NCBI GenBank assembly: GCA_037043015.1
Contig: CM073321.1
Coordinates: 687,001-751,000 of the forward strand
Direction: 5' to 3'
Source: Bryum argenteum
Lineage: Eukaryota > Streptophyta > Bryopsida > Bryales > Bryaceae
Length of the DNA stretch: 64,000 nt
How positions within the stretch are numbered: the first letter of the stretch is position 1; each line of letters opens with the position of its first letter. A program made the translations under genes and the position numbers. The notes under the pieces are model-generated. The model was not told the DNA's origin and searched no databases. It saw only the letters and a list, made by a program, of their open reading frames with translations. Shown piece by piece: positions 47,570 through 57,760 of this stretch.

Positions 47570-50556
47570 ATGTATAGGCTACAGCCCGGACAGTATCGAC
47601 TCTATGGCCTAACAGAGTCCGTCATGAACGCCTCCACCGTGCTCCTCACTCCTCGTAGCTCTTCTACCATCTCCACAGTTGTTCCAGATATTGCTCCTGT
47701 CAATGTCGAACCCGGACTCGAAGTCCGAATCGATATTTCTGATTCATCCGACGATGAACGAAAAGCGTCCATCCAGTCCCGTCATTTATCATCGGATCTG
47801 CCTCCCCCATTGTCTGGTTCTGAATACAGTCTTAGAACCACCCCCCTTTCTCTTCCCGCGTCCAAAGTCGTAAAACCCAAAACCATTCTTTCCTCGCTCC
47901 GTAGACTAGGTAGTATGTCTCGCAACAAAACTATACTCAAAAAAATAGATTTTCATTCCATTCGTTCTCACAGCGTCTCTTTCCTGCCTCCCACTTTCAA
48001 TCGTGATGTTCTGTACATTCTCCCTCCCGTTCTACCAACTACTGCTCTCAAGGTAGCCAAATCTACGGAAGGGATGGACAAAAGATACGACGGTCATGTG
48101 TGGACCAGGACAATGACCACTAACATCAGTAACAACCTCGGTTTGTCATTCCGCTACTCTAACTGTGCAGGGCATCTTCAATGCCACAATGACAAGTGTG
48201 GCTTCTTGCTACGACCTGACCGCAGAGCACAGGTGAATGAGGTGGAGTTCGAGGGCTTTACCAAGGACCCCTTCTCTGTCGGCCACGCACCTCCTCCTTC
48301 TTCAACACTCGTCTGTAAGATCTGCAAAGAACCTCCCGTTTGTGTTGCACTATGCCCTTCTAAAATAATTTATGTCTTCGGAGAGGAGAGTCAAGAGCGA
48401 GCTTGTGTGCATATCGGTACCCACGATCATCCTGTCAATGTCGGAGACTACAGATGTGCACGTAAAATAACTGATGAGTTAATAGAGGAGCACGTAGAAC
48501 GTAACCCACAAGCTACCACGTCCAAAATAGTCATGGAGGCCAGCAAGGACTTACTCGGAAACTTACTTCTCCGTGAAGAAGGTAACCCTGTAACCTCCAA
48601 GCTCACCCTCCAGGAGCTAGAACCTATCTTCGATCAGTGTAAAGAGCTGAACTATGCGAGCGTTAGAAATCGTATTACCACTTTTAAGCACTTGCGCAGA
48701 TACGGTGTTCTTGATGGGATCACCAAGCTTCGAGGCCTCAGCAACTGGGCTTACATCCAACGTAATCAGTTCCCGGGCCAAGGAGATGAAAGTGACAAAG
48801 TGTTCATTTTCAAGATGTCCGAGGTCGGCCCCGGAAGCGGTGTTGACTTTGTTCGTCGTATGCAACCCGGAGGCGACCTGTCCCATGCTTGGATGATGTT
48901 CGACCACGTCAAGCGTGTCAAGAACTGGACCACCATGGCATGCCACGTTTATGACTCGAAAATCTGCCGCATTCTAACTATTGCATGTTGTGATTTCCAG
49001 TCTAAAGACGGGGATGCTCAAATCGTCTTCTGGAAGAACCTAAGCCACGTCATGGGCAGGAACGGAGTGGAAGCACCGCAGTTTAAAGGGTTCATGGCCG
49101 ACAGTGCGCAAGCCAACTGGAACGCTGTGCGGATCATTTACGGCTCCGGAGACCCTAAAGAGCCTATGGAAGACCACGAGCGGACTTGCTACTTCCATTG
49201 GACGCAATCCCTAGAGAAACACACCAAACAATACATCGTGCACGAACTGCAGGATCAACATCGACATCTTTATAAGCAATACAAAGATGCACGCACCATG
49301 GCTGAGGCGGAAACAAGATACTGGGCGATCCGAGCGTGGTGGGCATCGGCGCAGGCCACCTCCGAAGTTGGATTAGGTAACCTCGAACACTGGCTTGCAT
49401 TCTGGCATTTCCGATATAGGCAGTGGGGTGTCGTCATGGAATTGGTGAGTCCACAGTCACTGTGTTCAAGAAACGTAAGGCTGATGTTCCAATTGGAGCT
49501 GATGATGAAACGCACAGACCTGACACCGTGAGCTACTCACGTCCTCAAATTGGGAGAAGGGTTACCCGAGCTTGTGCTGAAAATCTGAGTACTATCCATG
49601 AAGAGGATGAAGTTGAGGAGCCACCGACAATACCATCCACTTTTGCTGGACCTAGTATTGAACGTGTGACCGCTGTTCAGGAGACTAAAGTAGACGAGAG
49701 GCTGTGGCACATTGCCCGTTTGAGGGAGAATTCTGCCAATGCTTGTTGGGGTATCATGCGTAAGAGTAAAAAAAGATGTGACTCGCGAATTATTCAGAAG
49801 GGGAAGGCAATCGCAGCTCCAACTTACACCGGAGTATGGCAGCGTCCTCAAGAGGGGCCAAGAAAAATTGATCAGTTCTTTTTTTGTGCGGATGATATTG
49901 ACAGGTGTGTGAAGGGTCATCGTCGCAAGTGGATTGAGCCATTCTCTCTAAGCCAAGACAGACCCCCTATTCCTTCAATATGGCCTGTAAAGGTAGGGAC
50001 TAACCTCACACGTGATGAAATGGAGGCGTTAGAGAAAGCGGGCTTTCGATTATCACAAAAAGAACAGCTTCCTACGAACCGCACATTCAATAATGTTGCC
50101 CCACCAAGAGACTTGTCCCATATTCCAGTCCCGGAGAAGCCGGACGTGTTCCCTAGGTCAAGAAGATCGAAGAACATGAAACGCATTCCAGCTATGACTT
50201 CAAAGCACATGAAGAATATTGAGTCTGCCACCTTAATGCAGGCCAAAATTCTGAAGGTGACCATGATCCCGCAGCCCAGATTTGGATGTATCGTAGACTT
50301 GGAGTCGGATTTGGATGCAGTTTATAGACTTTTAATTAGTAAATTTCTAGATTGCTCATGCCCAGTGTTCAAGAAAACAATTTCTTCGTTAGGACGGAGA
50401 GATCCATATCGACCATGCAAGCACCTATACTTCATCACGGTATTGGTTTGCAAATTTGATCCGGATGCTGACCTCTTCATCGACGCGGCCACTCTTAGTT
50501 TCAACGAGGTTAAGAAGATTCTGGAGGGAGGAATCCTAGACCATGCTACAGATTAG
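47570..50556 (+). CDS. MULE (MuDR-type) transposase with SWIM zinc finger
   Basis: Cut-and-paste transposase. The first frame runs from the ATG at 47570 (the upstream in-frame TTG at 47543 is less likely) to a stop at 49531, 653 codons. It has Cys-rich parts (CHNDKCGF, CKICKEPPVC), the DDE-fold core with SHAWMMFDHVKR (Asp about residue 445), FKGFMADSAQANW (Asp about 511) and the MULE C..H signature CYFHWTQSLEKH (540-543). The second frame, open from 49423 to 50556, has no usable start of its own. It carries the SWIM finger C-x-C ... C-x-H (CSCPVFKK at 50353, PCKH near 50415) that ends MuDR-type transposases, so both frames belong to one protein. A strong GTGAGT donor follows 49444, but no acceptor at normal intron length restores frame, so either a frameshift at about 49445-49530 or an unusual intron separates them. 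Confidence 0.82.
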
Positions 50557-50956
50557 AATGCCTTATATCTCCTCATCTACGTATGCTATGTGTTAGTCTT
50601 ATGATTGGGTGCTCTACACTGTATGTGATATTTTTTCACAACTTATTAAAAATTATTATACCAGTACCTACATGTACAGCAAACCTTGCCAATTTGTCTA
50701 ACTCGGAGTACTATTCACTTAGAAATATTACCTTAGAAACCTCTTGACATTTAAAAATTTGTGATTTACTGTCGAGTTTTGTAGCTCAAGTCTCACAAAA
50801 TTCAGGGAATTTAAGCTTTATTTCCACGGGTTTGGGTCACCAAATCCACGGTGATAAGTCTAGAATATTTGAATATTCTCAAGAATATTCGAAAATTATT
50901 CTCAATTTTTTAAAAAACTATTTTTAGAAACTTTTTTACTAAAAATACAAACTCAG
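50557..50956. other. AT-rich 3' flank of the MULE gene
   Basis: Contains GAATATTTGAATATTC and GAATATTCGAAAATTATTC type short inverted repeats at 50862-50905. No gene. Confidence 0.5.
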
Positions 50957-51018
50957 CCCTAAAAATTTTAAATCTTACCGCTCACCGCTCACCGCTCACC
51001 GCTCAACGCTCACACGGT
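50957..51018 (-). repeat. Right terminal inverted repeat (candidate)
   Basis: Reads, in plus orientation, CCTAAAAATTTTAAATCTTA followed by four CCGCTCA copies, then ACGCTCACACGGT. It is the inverted partner of 41979-42065, with cleaner GAGCGGT copies. Confidence 0.6.
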
Positions 51019-51472
51019 AGCAACGTCCTCCCAACTTGATGAACTCGCTATTCAGGGAGGCCATTTCGATACCCTCAAAGTACGTTATGAGGTCCTGAAT
51101 GTCGAAAATTCCATGCTCCTTTGTTGTACCGATGACAATAGAGTGGCAGTGATCTTGCTCAAATCCATTCACATCCACTGCACGGAGCACGATGATGATG
51201 TAGATGCCTCTGTTGCACTCGATGATGGTCACCTTCTCGTTGTGATTCCACGGTAGATATGTAGATGATCCGTTCTCCTTGTATCGAATGAACACAAAAT
51301 TCTTGAATTTGTTGACTCCAAAGTTCCATGTCTGAACGTGTGGCCTGAAGTGCCAGAGATCTGCATATGTCTCGGCCATTTCTTCGAAAAATGGCTTGTC
51401 TCCCAACAGATTCACGAACGGCTCGAGGTGATGCAAGGTGACTTTGTAGTCGTATGCTTCGACTTCCGCCAT
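51010..51472 (-). CDS. Unrecognised ORF running into the element end
   Basis: From an ATG at 51472 (MAEVEAYDYKVTLHHLEPF) a single frame runs about 154 codons before it enters the terminal repeat and stops there at 50996 (last residues RCYRVSVER come from the repeat). The protein is mixed alpha/beta in composition with FGVNKFKNFVFIRYKENGSS and EQDHCHSIVIGTTKEHG; I recognise no family. Because its end is made by the transposon terminus, the natural C-terminus is probably displaced to the other side of the element (left of 41979) or lost. The ten palindromes at 51556-52269 lie directly upstream of its start. Confidence 0.5.
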
Positions 51473-51555
51473 TTTAATTGTCTACATCATCGTCACAGAT
51501 TTGTGTTAGACGTTTCATCGCTATGCAATTAGTGTTGTGCTCATTATAAGGTACC

Positions 51556-52269
51556 TATCGTCAACCTGACAATGCAGTCTTCTGATATCTCTCGGAAAGA
51601 GAGACGTATGAGCGTTTCAGAAAACTCTTTTTGAATAATCTTAACAGCTCATCGTCGAACCGACGATAAGCTCTCATGCATTCGCTAAGAGCTACATAGT
51701 GATAGATCTCACTTATATCTTTCCTCTAGTGTCTAAGCTATCTACCTTGAACGTAGCTATCGTCGGACCGACGATACAGACGTCCTCCCTACACATTGTC
51801 TGTTGCAATATATTATATCAATGGCTAAGTTCTCTTCTCTGGAATGTACAATTTTGCAATACTGAAGGTTATCGTCGTGCCGACAATATCCTTTTTCCTT
51901 CTGGATATACTTTTTTTTTAGATTTACATGTTTCTTTTTCGATCATATTATTGACGGCTCGCCGATAACTTTCTAACTATCCTCTGGAATGTTTTATTTC
52001 TTCATTCTACTACATCTAAGGCCTTATTTAGCCTTGTATCGTCAACCCGACAATAATGTTATTTGAAGTCGTGTATCGTTGACCCGACGATAAGGCCATT
52101 TGAAGGCTTCTATCGTCGACCCGACGATAAGGCTATTGAAAGCCTTGTATCGTCGACCCGACGATAAGGCAATTTCTCTCTGAACTATATTCGGAGTTGG
52201 TAGCCTTTTAAATTCATTTTAAAACATCTTAGTACTACAATTTATTGTTGTATTGTCGGCCGGACGATA
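51556..52269. repeat. Array of ten 19-bp palindromes, TATCGTCGACCCGACGATA
   Basis: Copies start at 51556, 51650, 51758, 51870, 51949, 52037, 52074, 52111, 52148 and 52251. Consensus has 8-bp arms TATCGTCG and CGACGATA around a 3-bp centre. Four copies in the middle are spaced exactly 37 bp and are joined by spacers that are themselves partly inverted (AAGGCTATTGAAAGCCTT). The outer copies are more diverged. The array lies 84-800 bp upstream of the ORF starting at 51472 and just outside the element end. A dimeric DNA-binding protein target or transposon subterminal repeats are both possible. Confidence 0.85.
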
Positions 52270-53560
52270 TCGCCATGAGATAATATATGGACGGAATCTC
52301 AGCGAAACTACTAAAATATAGTCTCATATATATTTAGAAACCTTAATCTGACTAAAGAGTAGTCACCTTGTCGGTAGAGTTTGCCTTCGTCTTGATGATC
52401 TTGAGAGATAATACGATTTCAAATCTGTCAGTACAAGAATACAATGTTAGAGCTTCCTATGAACAACAGGGTCGTAGGAATTGCATGAATTCTATTAGAA
52501 TAAAGCCTGGACTTGCAAAATTTAATACGTTCTGAGCAGAAACCCTAGAAATTCAAAATTATAAGGAAGTTGAATCAACAATGAGCAAAAACCATAAAAG
52601 AACGGTGGAGGAAGAGAAAAAACTGAATGTCTAGAATCTGTACAAGAATCTGAAACCTGGAATACAAAATAACTGAGAATATGCGGTAAAATATACCGAC
52701 ATATGCTTCAAGCGTACCTCCTGTGAATGCTAAGCCCTAAATGCTTCAACCGCCATCAGCAGTGGCCGAAGTGCTGCAAATCAAACAGGAAAACATCAGA
52801 CTTCGAAGCAAAGTTCATGAGCATCTACACGAAGTTCCTGATCAACACGTTCAGGTGATAGAGCCGTAGAACTAGGCAATTTGAAAAATCAATCGACACA
52901 CAACGTGTACCTAACCTGCGTTGCACAGGAGGCGAGAAACTAATTGAAACCAGTGTGAACCTAACGTGCGTCGTGCAGGAGGCGAGAAACTAATCTGCAA
53001 CCTAATCCTAAGCGACACAAACAACGCACACGAGAGGTTTGGCGCATGAGAACCTGTCTGAAACCAGTTCGGCGTTGCACAAGTTCTACTGATTCAACTA
53101 CTAGAACGCACTCTCATAAGCTCCGGCGAGAACCTAATCTGCAACGCTGCAAACCCTAAATGATTCAACCGAAGTGTTCTGAGCAACGAGCGATTGCACA
53201 AGCGAGCGAGCGGAGCAAATGCAGTAGCGAGAGAGACAACTCGAGCTGCGCAGGAGGAACGGGAGAAAGGCGGCGCAGAGAAAAACGGTGTTTTGCGGAA
53301 GCTCGCTGGCGAAAGCGCCAACAACGAAGAGAGCTGACAACGAAGAGGAATGAAGATGAATGGTGGCGCAGGGGGCAGGGATGTCAATCCGGACGTCTTT
53401 TGGGTTTTTTTGGTCGGACGGACGTCTGTCCAGGGGATAAATCGGAATTACTATGCATGTAGTAAATTTTTTAACCGTCAGATCGTATTGAAAGTCGCAT
53501 CGTAGCCGTTCAAATACTGTTGTGAGTGTAGGTGGTTACCATTGGATTGTAAAGGGCGGC
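52270..53560. other. No recognised gene; short tandem repeat
   Basis: At 52903-52994 a 50-bp unit (ACCTAACSTGCG...GGAGGCGAGAAACTAAT) is present twice. Overlapping frames on both strands at 53094-53462 are Arg/Glu-rich or Ser/Leu-rich translations of a GAGCGAGCG-rich stretch and cannot be told apart as coding. Confidence 0.4.
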
Positions 53561-53715
53561 CCAGGACCGTCCGATTGGCCCTGGCCGATCGACCGGTCGA
53601 CGGCATCGGATTGGTCGCACCCGATGGATCAGTCGGGTGGGTCGGGCCGATTGGTCGGGCCGGTCGGCCATGCGACCGCGGCCTATATAAGGCCGACCGG
53701 TCCTCCACTCTCCTC
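53561..53715 (+). promoter_or_regulatory. GC-rich CGATCGG-type tract with TATA box (kinase gene)
   Basis: A tract of words such as GGCCGATCGACCGGTCG, CCGATTGGTCGGGCCGG ends in the TATA box TATATAA at 53684-53690, followed by a pyrimidine-rich leader and the kinase ATG 168 bp further on. The same tract-then-TATA design precedes the genes at 57229 (minus) and 62126 (plus). Confidence 0.65.
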
Positions 53716-53857
53716 ACTTCTTTCCTTCCTTCTCAGGGTGCGGAGTGGCTATAGGTTGGAATTTTTTTTTAATTTTCATCCACTGGCTCCTTATCCTGGG
53801 GAGGAAAGAAGTCTTTCCGTTTGTAAGGGGGGAGATTTTGCTTTTTTTTTCAAAAAG

Positions 53858-55210
53858 ATGCCCAAACATGGGGTTGGGGGCAGTGGGGGGAATCGAGGCC
53901 GGAGACCAAGGCCTGTTAAACATCTTGAGAAGTGGGAGCACCCATCCAATAAGTGCAAGAACTTTCTTCGGGAGAATGTAATCGTGCGATTTTATGAGGC
54001 TAACAGTCTTCCACGTTTGTTTAGCAAATACGTGAGATACAAAGAGGAAGCTGTGGCCAAATTCAAGGACGACATGATGGACCTCATGATGGAAGCGCTC
54101 CAAGATCCGGTGTGGAGAACGGAGACCGATAAGCGTGGTTTTACGGACTGGATGGAGGATAGATTAATTGATGCTATCTGGAATGCTGTCGACATATTGA
54201 AGAGGTATGAGAGAACCACTCGAGCGGGTGATGAGGAGTTCAGGGATGTGGTATTGAGGGCGGAGGCTTTTCAACAAGCGATGAGGCCGTATTCCAATAA
54301 TGCAAACCGGGTTGGTTCCATAGGATGGTGGCGCACGGAACAAGGAAGGTTAATGGAGTTGGTTCGTACGAATAATTTGGTAGTAATTCCTATGACGGCC
54401 CGTATCATCGAGCTTGAGAAGAGGACTCTAAGGGGAGGATACGGCACAATTTCCAAAGTTTACATAAGAGGGGTTGTGGCCATTGAAGAGTTTTGGGAAT
54501 TTGCTGCAAAGACTCCCAACCATGCTGTGACACGACCAGACTTGGGCAAGGTGGAGCATCTGAATGAGGCGTTTGCTGTGAGGATACAACATCCAGGTGT
54601 TATTTGTTTTATAGCCATTCATGCAAATAAGTTCCAAGGCTATACGTATTGGTGGAATGTCGGCACGATTCGATCGATGTTGGCCCTTGATGCAAGATAT
54701 AGAGATGATGTTCATGGAGAGATCGGACTCTCACCTCATTCTGATGATGAGCTTATTCGAGCTTGGCAGTTGGTCCGGTTTCGCAAAACACGAACAGAGC
54801 TTGCTTGGGCTTTAGTGCATATCATGTGTGAAGTCCACCAGTTGAACTACCTCCACAACGATGTGTCACCAGACAACATACTTCTTCACTTCCCTCAAGA
54901 TGAATCACGAGTGTATATTGGAGTATGCGATTGGGGGCTAACCACGAGCATAGATGATAAAATGAGGTCCTTGCATACGTTCACAAAACCCCAAGAGATA
55001 ATTGATACTCTACAAGTACGATATTTGGTGGATCCTCGCGTGGCGTACTTGTACAAACAGAGTGATGACATTGACGTTATTCACCTTTTTTATTGCGCTT
55101 CAGAGGAGTTTGCTACGGCACGAATAGCACAACGAATCCTCAAGAAGAGCATGTCGACGGCGTACGAGAATTGCCAAAGTACAACGGGGCCTGACCGGTG
55201 GTCCAATTAA
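53858..55210 (+). CDS. Divergent protein kinase-like protein, early stop
   Basis: 450 codons from the ATG at 53858 (MPKHGVGGSGG; frame open further upstream only through non-ATG codons). The first 180 residues are a charged helical region without recognisable domain. A kinase fold follows: glycine-rich loop GGYGTISKV (about 193-201), candidate beta-3 Lys in FAAKT (K218), catalytic loop YLHNDVSPDNILL (H333, D335, N340), and DWG instead of DFG at 358-360. No typical APE is evident. The HND..PDN loop suggests an active phosphotransferase of an unusual family, possibly lineage-specific. The stop TAA at 55208 is followed in the same frame by 45 more open codons (DLANAFDQYLEMVAGAKY ...) ending in TAG at 55346, so the original protein was probably 496 residues and has lost its C-terminus through a nonsense change. 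Confidence 0.75.
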   Translation: MPKHGVGGSGGNRGRRPRPVKHLEKWEHPSNKCKNFLRENVIVRFYEANSLPRLFSKYVRYKEEAVAKFKDDMMDLMMEALQDPVWRTETDKRGFTDWMEDRLIDAIWNAVDILKRYERTTRAGDEEFRDVVLRAEAFQQAMRPYSNNANRVGSIGWWRTEQGRLMELVRTNNLVVIPMTARIIELEKRTLRGGYGTISKVYIRGVVAIEEFWEFAAKTPNHAVTRPDLGKVEHLNEAFAVRIQHPGVICFIAIHANKFQGYTYWWNVGTIRSMLALDARYRDDVHGEIGLSPHSDDELIRAWQLVRFRKTRTELAWALVHIMCEVHQLNYLHNDVSPDNILLHFPQDESRVYIGVCDWGLTTSIDDKMRSLHTFTKPQEIIDTLQVRYLVDPRVAYLYKQSDDIDVIHLFYCASEEFATARIAQRILKKSMSTAYENCQSTTGPDRWSN

Positions 55211-55348
55211 GACTTGGCAAATGCTTTTGACCAATACTTGGAGATGGTCGCTGGTGCAAAGTATACGCTGACCCACGTTGTCAACCGCTTCATGGAATCA
55301 TTCCATTGGCCGGTACCAAATGATTATTATCGCACCAAGTATGATTAG

Positions 55349-56080
55349 CAAATTAGTTATGCGCATTTCTTTTAGTTCTTGCGGATTTATTAGCTTTTTA
55401 GATTCTTCATTGAAGTTCTCATGTAGATGTTGGCAAATTTTTTGTAGTCAAATGTATTACATGTCTTCTATATGTAGCGGCTTCAAGTACATTTTTGTTT
55501 ATATATACCTTGCACTGATTCCAATGAATGACTTCTTCTCCATTGTTTGTTATTTGATTTTATTACTTCATACCTTCAATAGAAATATCTCCAAATCTTC
55601 ATGAACAATATTTGAGAATATATAATGAATTGTGGAACTTCTTCATTACATCAACCTTGCGTAGTTGCGATATTAATGGTTTGTCCGAAGTCAGCTCAAG
55701 CATAATATGACTTTTCTTACATATGCTTTTATTTGTATGAATTGATGAACATATCATATGTTAGGTGAGAGTGTGAGACTATGAAAAAAGGCTTAAAGCC
55801 AAAAAAACAACAAATTATTGGTTAACAAATTATTACCACCAAGTGAACTCATGGTAAAAATAGAAGACATTGCGATAAAATCCTGAAATAACAAATTGCA
55901 TAGTATATCAATGTATAATAATATAGTCCGATATTCGAATAATCCATTCATAAACAAAATATGGATTTCAGTATCCTCAAAATTGGCCCCTAGAAAGGCG
56001 ATAATGGTGTAGACATTATCCGTTGCAAAAAACTACATAACCTTTACTATAATGACACTATGTATGATGATTTGTCATTC
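55349..56080. other. Intergenic, AT-rich
   Basis: 3' flanks of two convergent genes (kinase plus, Cys/His gene minus). No gene seen. Confidence 0.6.
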
Positions 56081-57229
56081 TTAATCCGAGTCTTCATCAT
56101 CATGTTCACAACTTGGCGCAACGCCGTAAGAAGGTGGTCCTCGAGAAGATTCTCCAAACAAGTAAGTTTGCCTAAAGTTTCTTTCGGCTTCAAGTTGTTC
56201 AATGTATTCCTTCTGACTTAGAAGTGTGGCTTGTTGCAGATCTCGTTGGTACCTCGCCTCTTCGTCCTCAAGAGATAGTAAAGGTGCTGAAGGCATGTCG
56301 TTACTTCCGTATGCATTCTGACCATATCCATAATTTGTGTAGCCAACAATGTCTGATCTTCTATCATATTGACCTCCATACTCGTATGTTTCCTTCGGGT
56401 GTGATGGCCTAAGGTACTCGGGACTTCCGAATGTTGTAGCGTATTGGTTCCCAGGACTGTATGGGTTTATAGGATGAGTTGGGCTTGATTTGCATTGAGC
56501 ATTGGATCCGCTACCCTGCTCACCTCCTAAACCATGTGTACCTCCTGTATACATTGAAGATGGGTAGTTCGAACTAGATCCACCTCTACCGTACTCGCGT
56601 TCGGCTCCATACGTGTTTTGCTGATGAGGTGGCATATAACTCACCGGAGTACTGAATTGGTGGTTACCATGGTAATACCCCTCACTTCCTGTGCCAAAGA
56701 ATACTGGTGCTTGACGATCGTCAAGGTTTGAGTCTTGGTTAGTGCCCCCATATGCCCTTGGAGTTCCATGTTGTTGAAGTTGGGCATCCATATTAGCTGA
56801 ACGTTCTGAATAAGTAGTATAACAATTGCTTGGTCCCATCCAATTTGTGGGAATGAATCGGTTGCTGCAATCCAATAAATGCACGTTCAAACCTATCACA
56901 GTAGTCCAGTCAATGTCCTTGTGAAGGACTATTTCAGCCCAGACCATGGCCATGGTAGAATACAACATCGATTCTGGCCTTGTGTTCTTGATTCCAACCG
57001 CAATTGTGACTTCATGATATCTGTGCGCAAAATGGTCGCTCTTGCAACTCTTCACTGGGCCTTCGCGACAAGGACCATATTTCTCTGCTTCCTGCCACGG
57101 CCATAACTTCATTATGTGATACATCTTCACGTACTTCTTGCACATGGTGCAATTCCAAATGTTTGCCCTCTCCTCCCGCCAACCCGGTCCTGCAACACAG
57201 TTTGGGTCACTCCATGCTTCCCAATCCAT
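56081..57229 (-). CDS. Unrecognised Cys/His-domain protein with Tyr/Gly-rich region and UIM-like motif
   Basis: 382 codons from the ATG at 57229 (MDWEAWSDPNCVAG). Residues about 25-110 form a conserved domain, CTMCKKYVKMYHIMKLWPW then CREGPVKSCKSDHFAHRYH then STMAMVWAE, shared with the gene at 62126; spaced Cys and His suggest metal binding. The middle (about 150-320) is rich in Tyr, Gly, Ser and Gln and probably disordered. The end, DEEARYQRDLQQATLLSQKE, fits a ubiquitin-interacting-motif pattern (acidic patch, L..A...S..E) and continues as a short coiled coil. The frame is open upstream to the TATA region without another ATG; an out-of-frame ATG at about 57332 with good context may act as an overlapping upstream ORF. 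The leader holds three copies of a 15-bp repeat. No family recognised. Confidence 0.65.
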   Translation of the reverse strand: MDWEAWSDPNCVAGPGWREERANIWNCTMCKKYVKMYHIMKLWPWQEAEKYGPCREGPVKSCKSDHFAHRYHEVTIAVGIKNTRPESMLYSTMAMVWAEIVLHKDIDWTTVIGLNVHLLDCSNRFIPTNWMGPSNCYTTYSERSANMDAQLQQHGTPRAYGGTNQDSNLDDRQAPVFFGTGSEGYYHGNHQFSTPVSYMPPHQQNTYGAEREYGRGGSSSNYPSSMYTGGTHGLGGEQGSGSNAQCKSSPTHPINPYSPGNQYATTFGSPEYLRPSHPKETYEYGGQYDRRSDIVGYTNYGYGQNAYGSNDMPSAPLLSLEDEEARYQRDLQQATLLSQKEYIEQLEAERNFRQTYLFGESSRGPPSYGVAPSCEHDDEDSD

Positions 57230-57235
57230 TTTTGG

Positions 57236-57285
57236 AGGGTCGCCCTTTGGCGGGTCGCCCTTTGGCGGGTCACCCTTTGGGTCGA
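57236..57285. repeat. 15-bp tandem repeat in the leader
   Basis: About three copies of GGGTCGCCCTTTGGC directly upstream of the minus-strand ATG at 57229. In the gene's frame they would encode repeats of GDPPK, hinting that translation may once have started further upstream. Confidence 0.75.
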
Positions 57286-57462
57286 CTTGGCCTCGCCCCT
57301 CGAACGTGAAAACTTCGGCGCCATTCTCAACAGCGACAAGTATGCACAGTGTGGGCGTGGGTGACCCACGCGGACTCTGAGCAACGCAGTCGATGCAGCT
57401 TAAAAAAAAGCCGCAACGTACAGCCCGTTCACCAGAGTGAGGGAAAATGAGCCCCTCCCCTC

Positions 57463-57760
57463 CTATTTATGCCGACCGGGGATCGGACGCCATTGGCCAG
57501 TTGACACTGGCCGTCCGATCCCGGACGGTAGCCGTCACATCGGCGATCCAGCGGCCGACGACCGGTCAGTACGACCGATTGGGGTCGCACGACCGATTGG
57601 TCGATCGGGGGCCGCCCGATGGCGCGGCCGATCGGTCGATCGGGGCCGCCGATGCCGGCCGACTAATCGAAGCGACCGGCGACCGGCCATGCGGCCGGGC
57701 CGGCGACCGGGCGGGCGACCGACCACGTCCCCCGGGCGACCGGTCGGTCGCTCGTTCCGC
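57463..57760 (-). promoter_or_regulatory. GC-rich CGATCGG-type tract with TATA box (Cys/His gene)
   Basis: On the minus strand a tract with CGATCGGTCG, GGCCGATCGG, GACCGGTCG and GGCCGGCCGG words ends at the TATA box ATAAATAG (57463-57470), about 233 bp before the ATG at 57229. Long plus and minus frames in it are artefacts of its lack of AT-rich stop codons. Confidence 0.65.

Larger units (their letters stand above)
41979..51018. mobile_element. Candidate 9.04-kb MULE-type transposon with DNA methyltransferase cargo
   Basis: The left end (CCGGTGTAAGCGTTGAGCG, then GAGCGG and GGTGAGCGG copies, GGTAAG, AAATTTAAAAGTTAGGG) and the reverse complement of the right end (ACCGTGTGAGCGTTGAGCGG, more GTGAGCGG copies, GGTAAGATTTAAAATTTTTAGGG) correspond for about 60-85 bp. 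Between them lie only the divergent ParB-methyltransferase and MULE transposase genes and AT-rich flanks. MULE elements normally have terminal inverted repeats and 8-11 bp target duplications; I could not find a convincing duplication at these ends, so the exact borders are uncertain. A SINE-like tRNA-derived patch lies inside at 42501-42530. Confidence 0.55.

Noticed and set aside
51556..52269. CRISPR array
   Set aside because: Repeats are palindromic but degenerate, spacers are not of even length except for three 37-bp steps, and the setting is eukaryotic.
53094..53462. Overlapping Arg/Glu-rich plus and Ser/Leu-rich minus frames
   Set aside because: Produced by a GAGCGAGCG/CTCGCTC-rich sequence with few stops; no codon evidence favours either strand.
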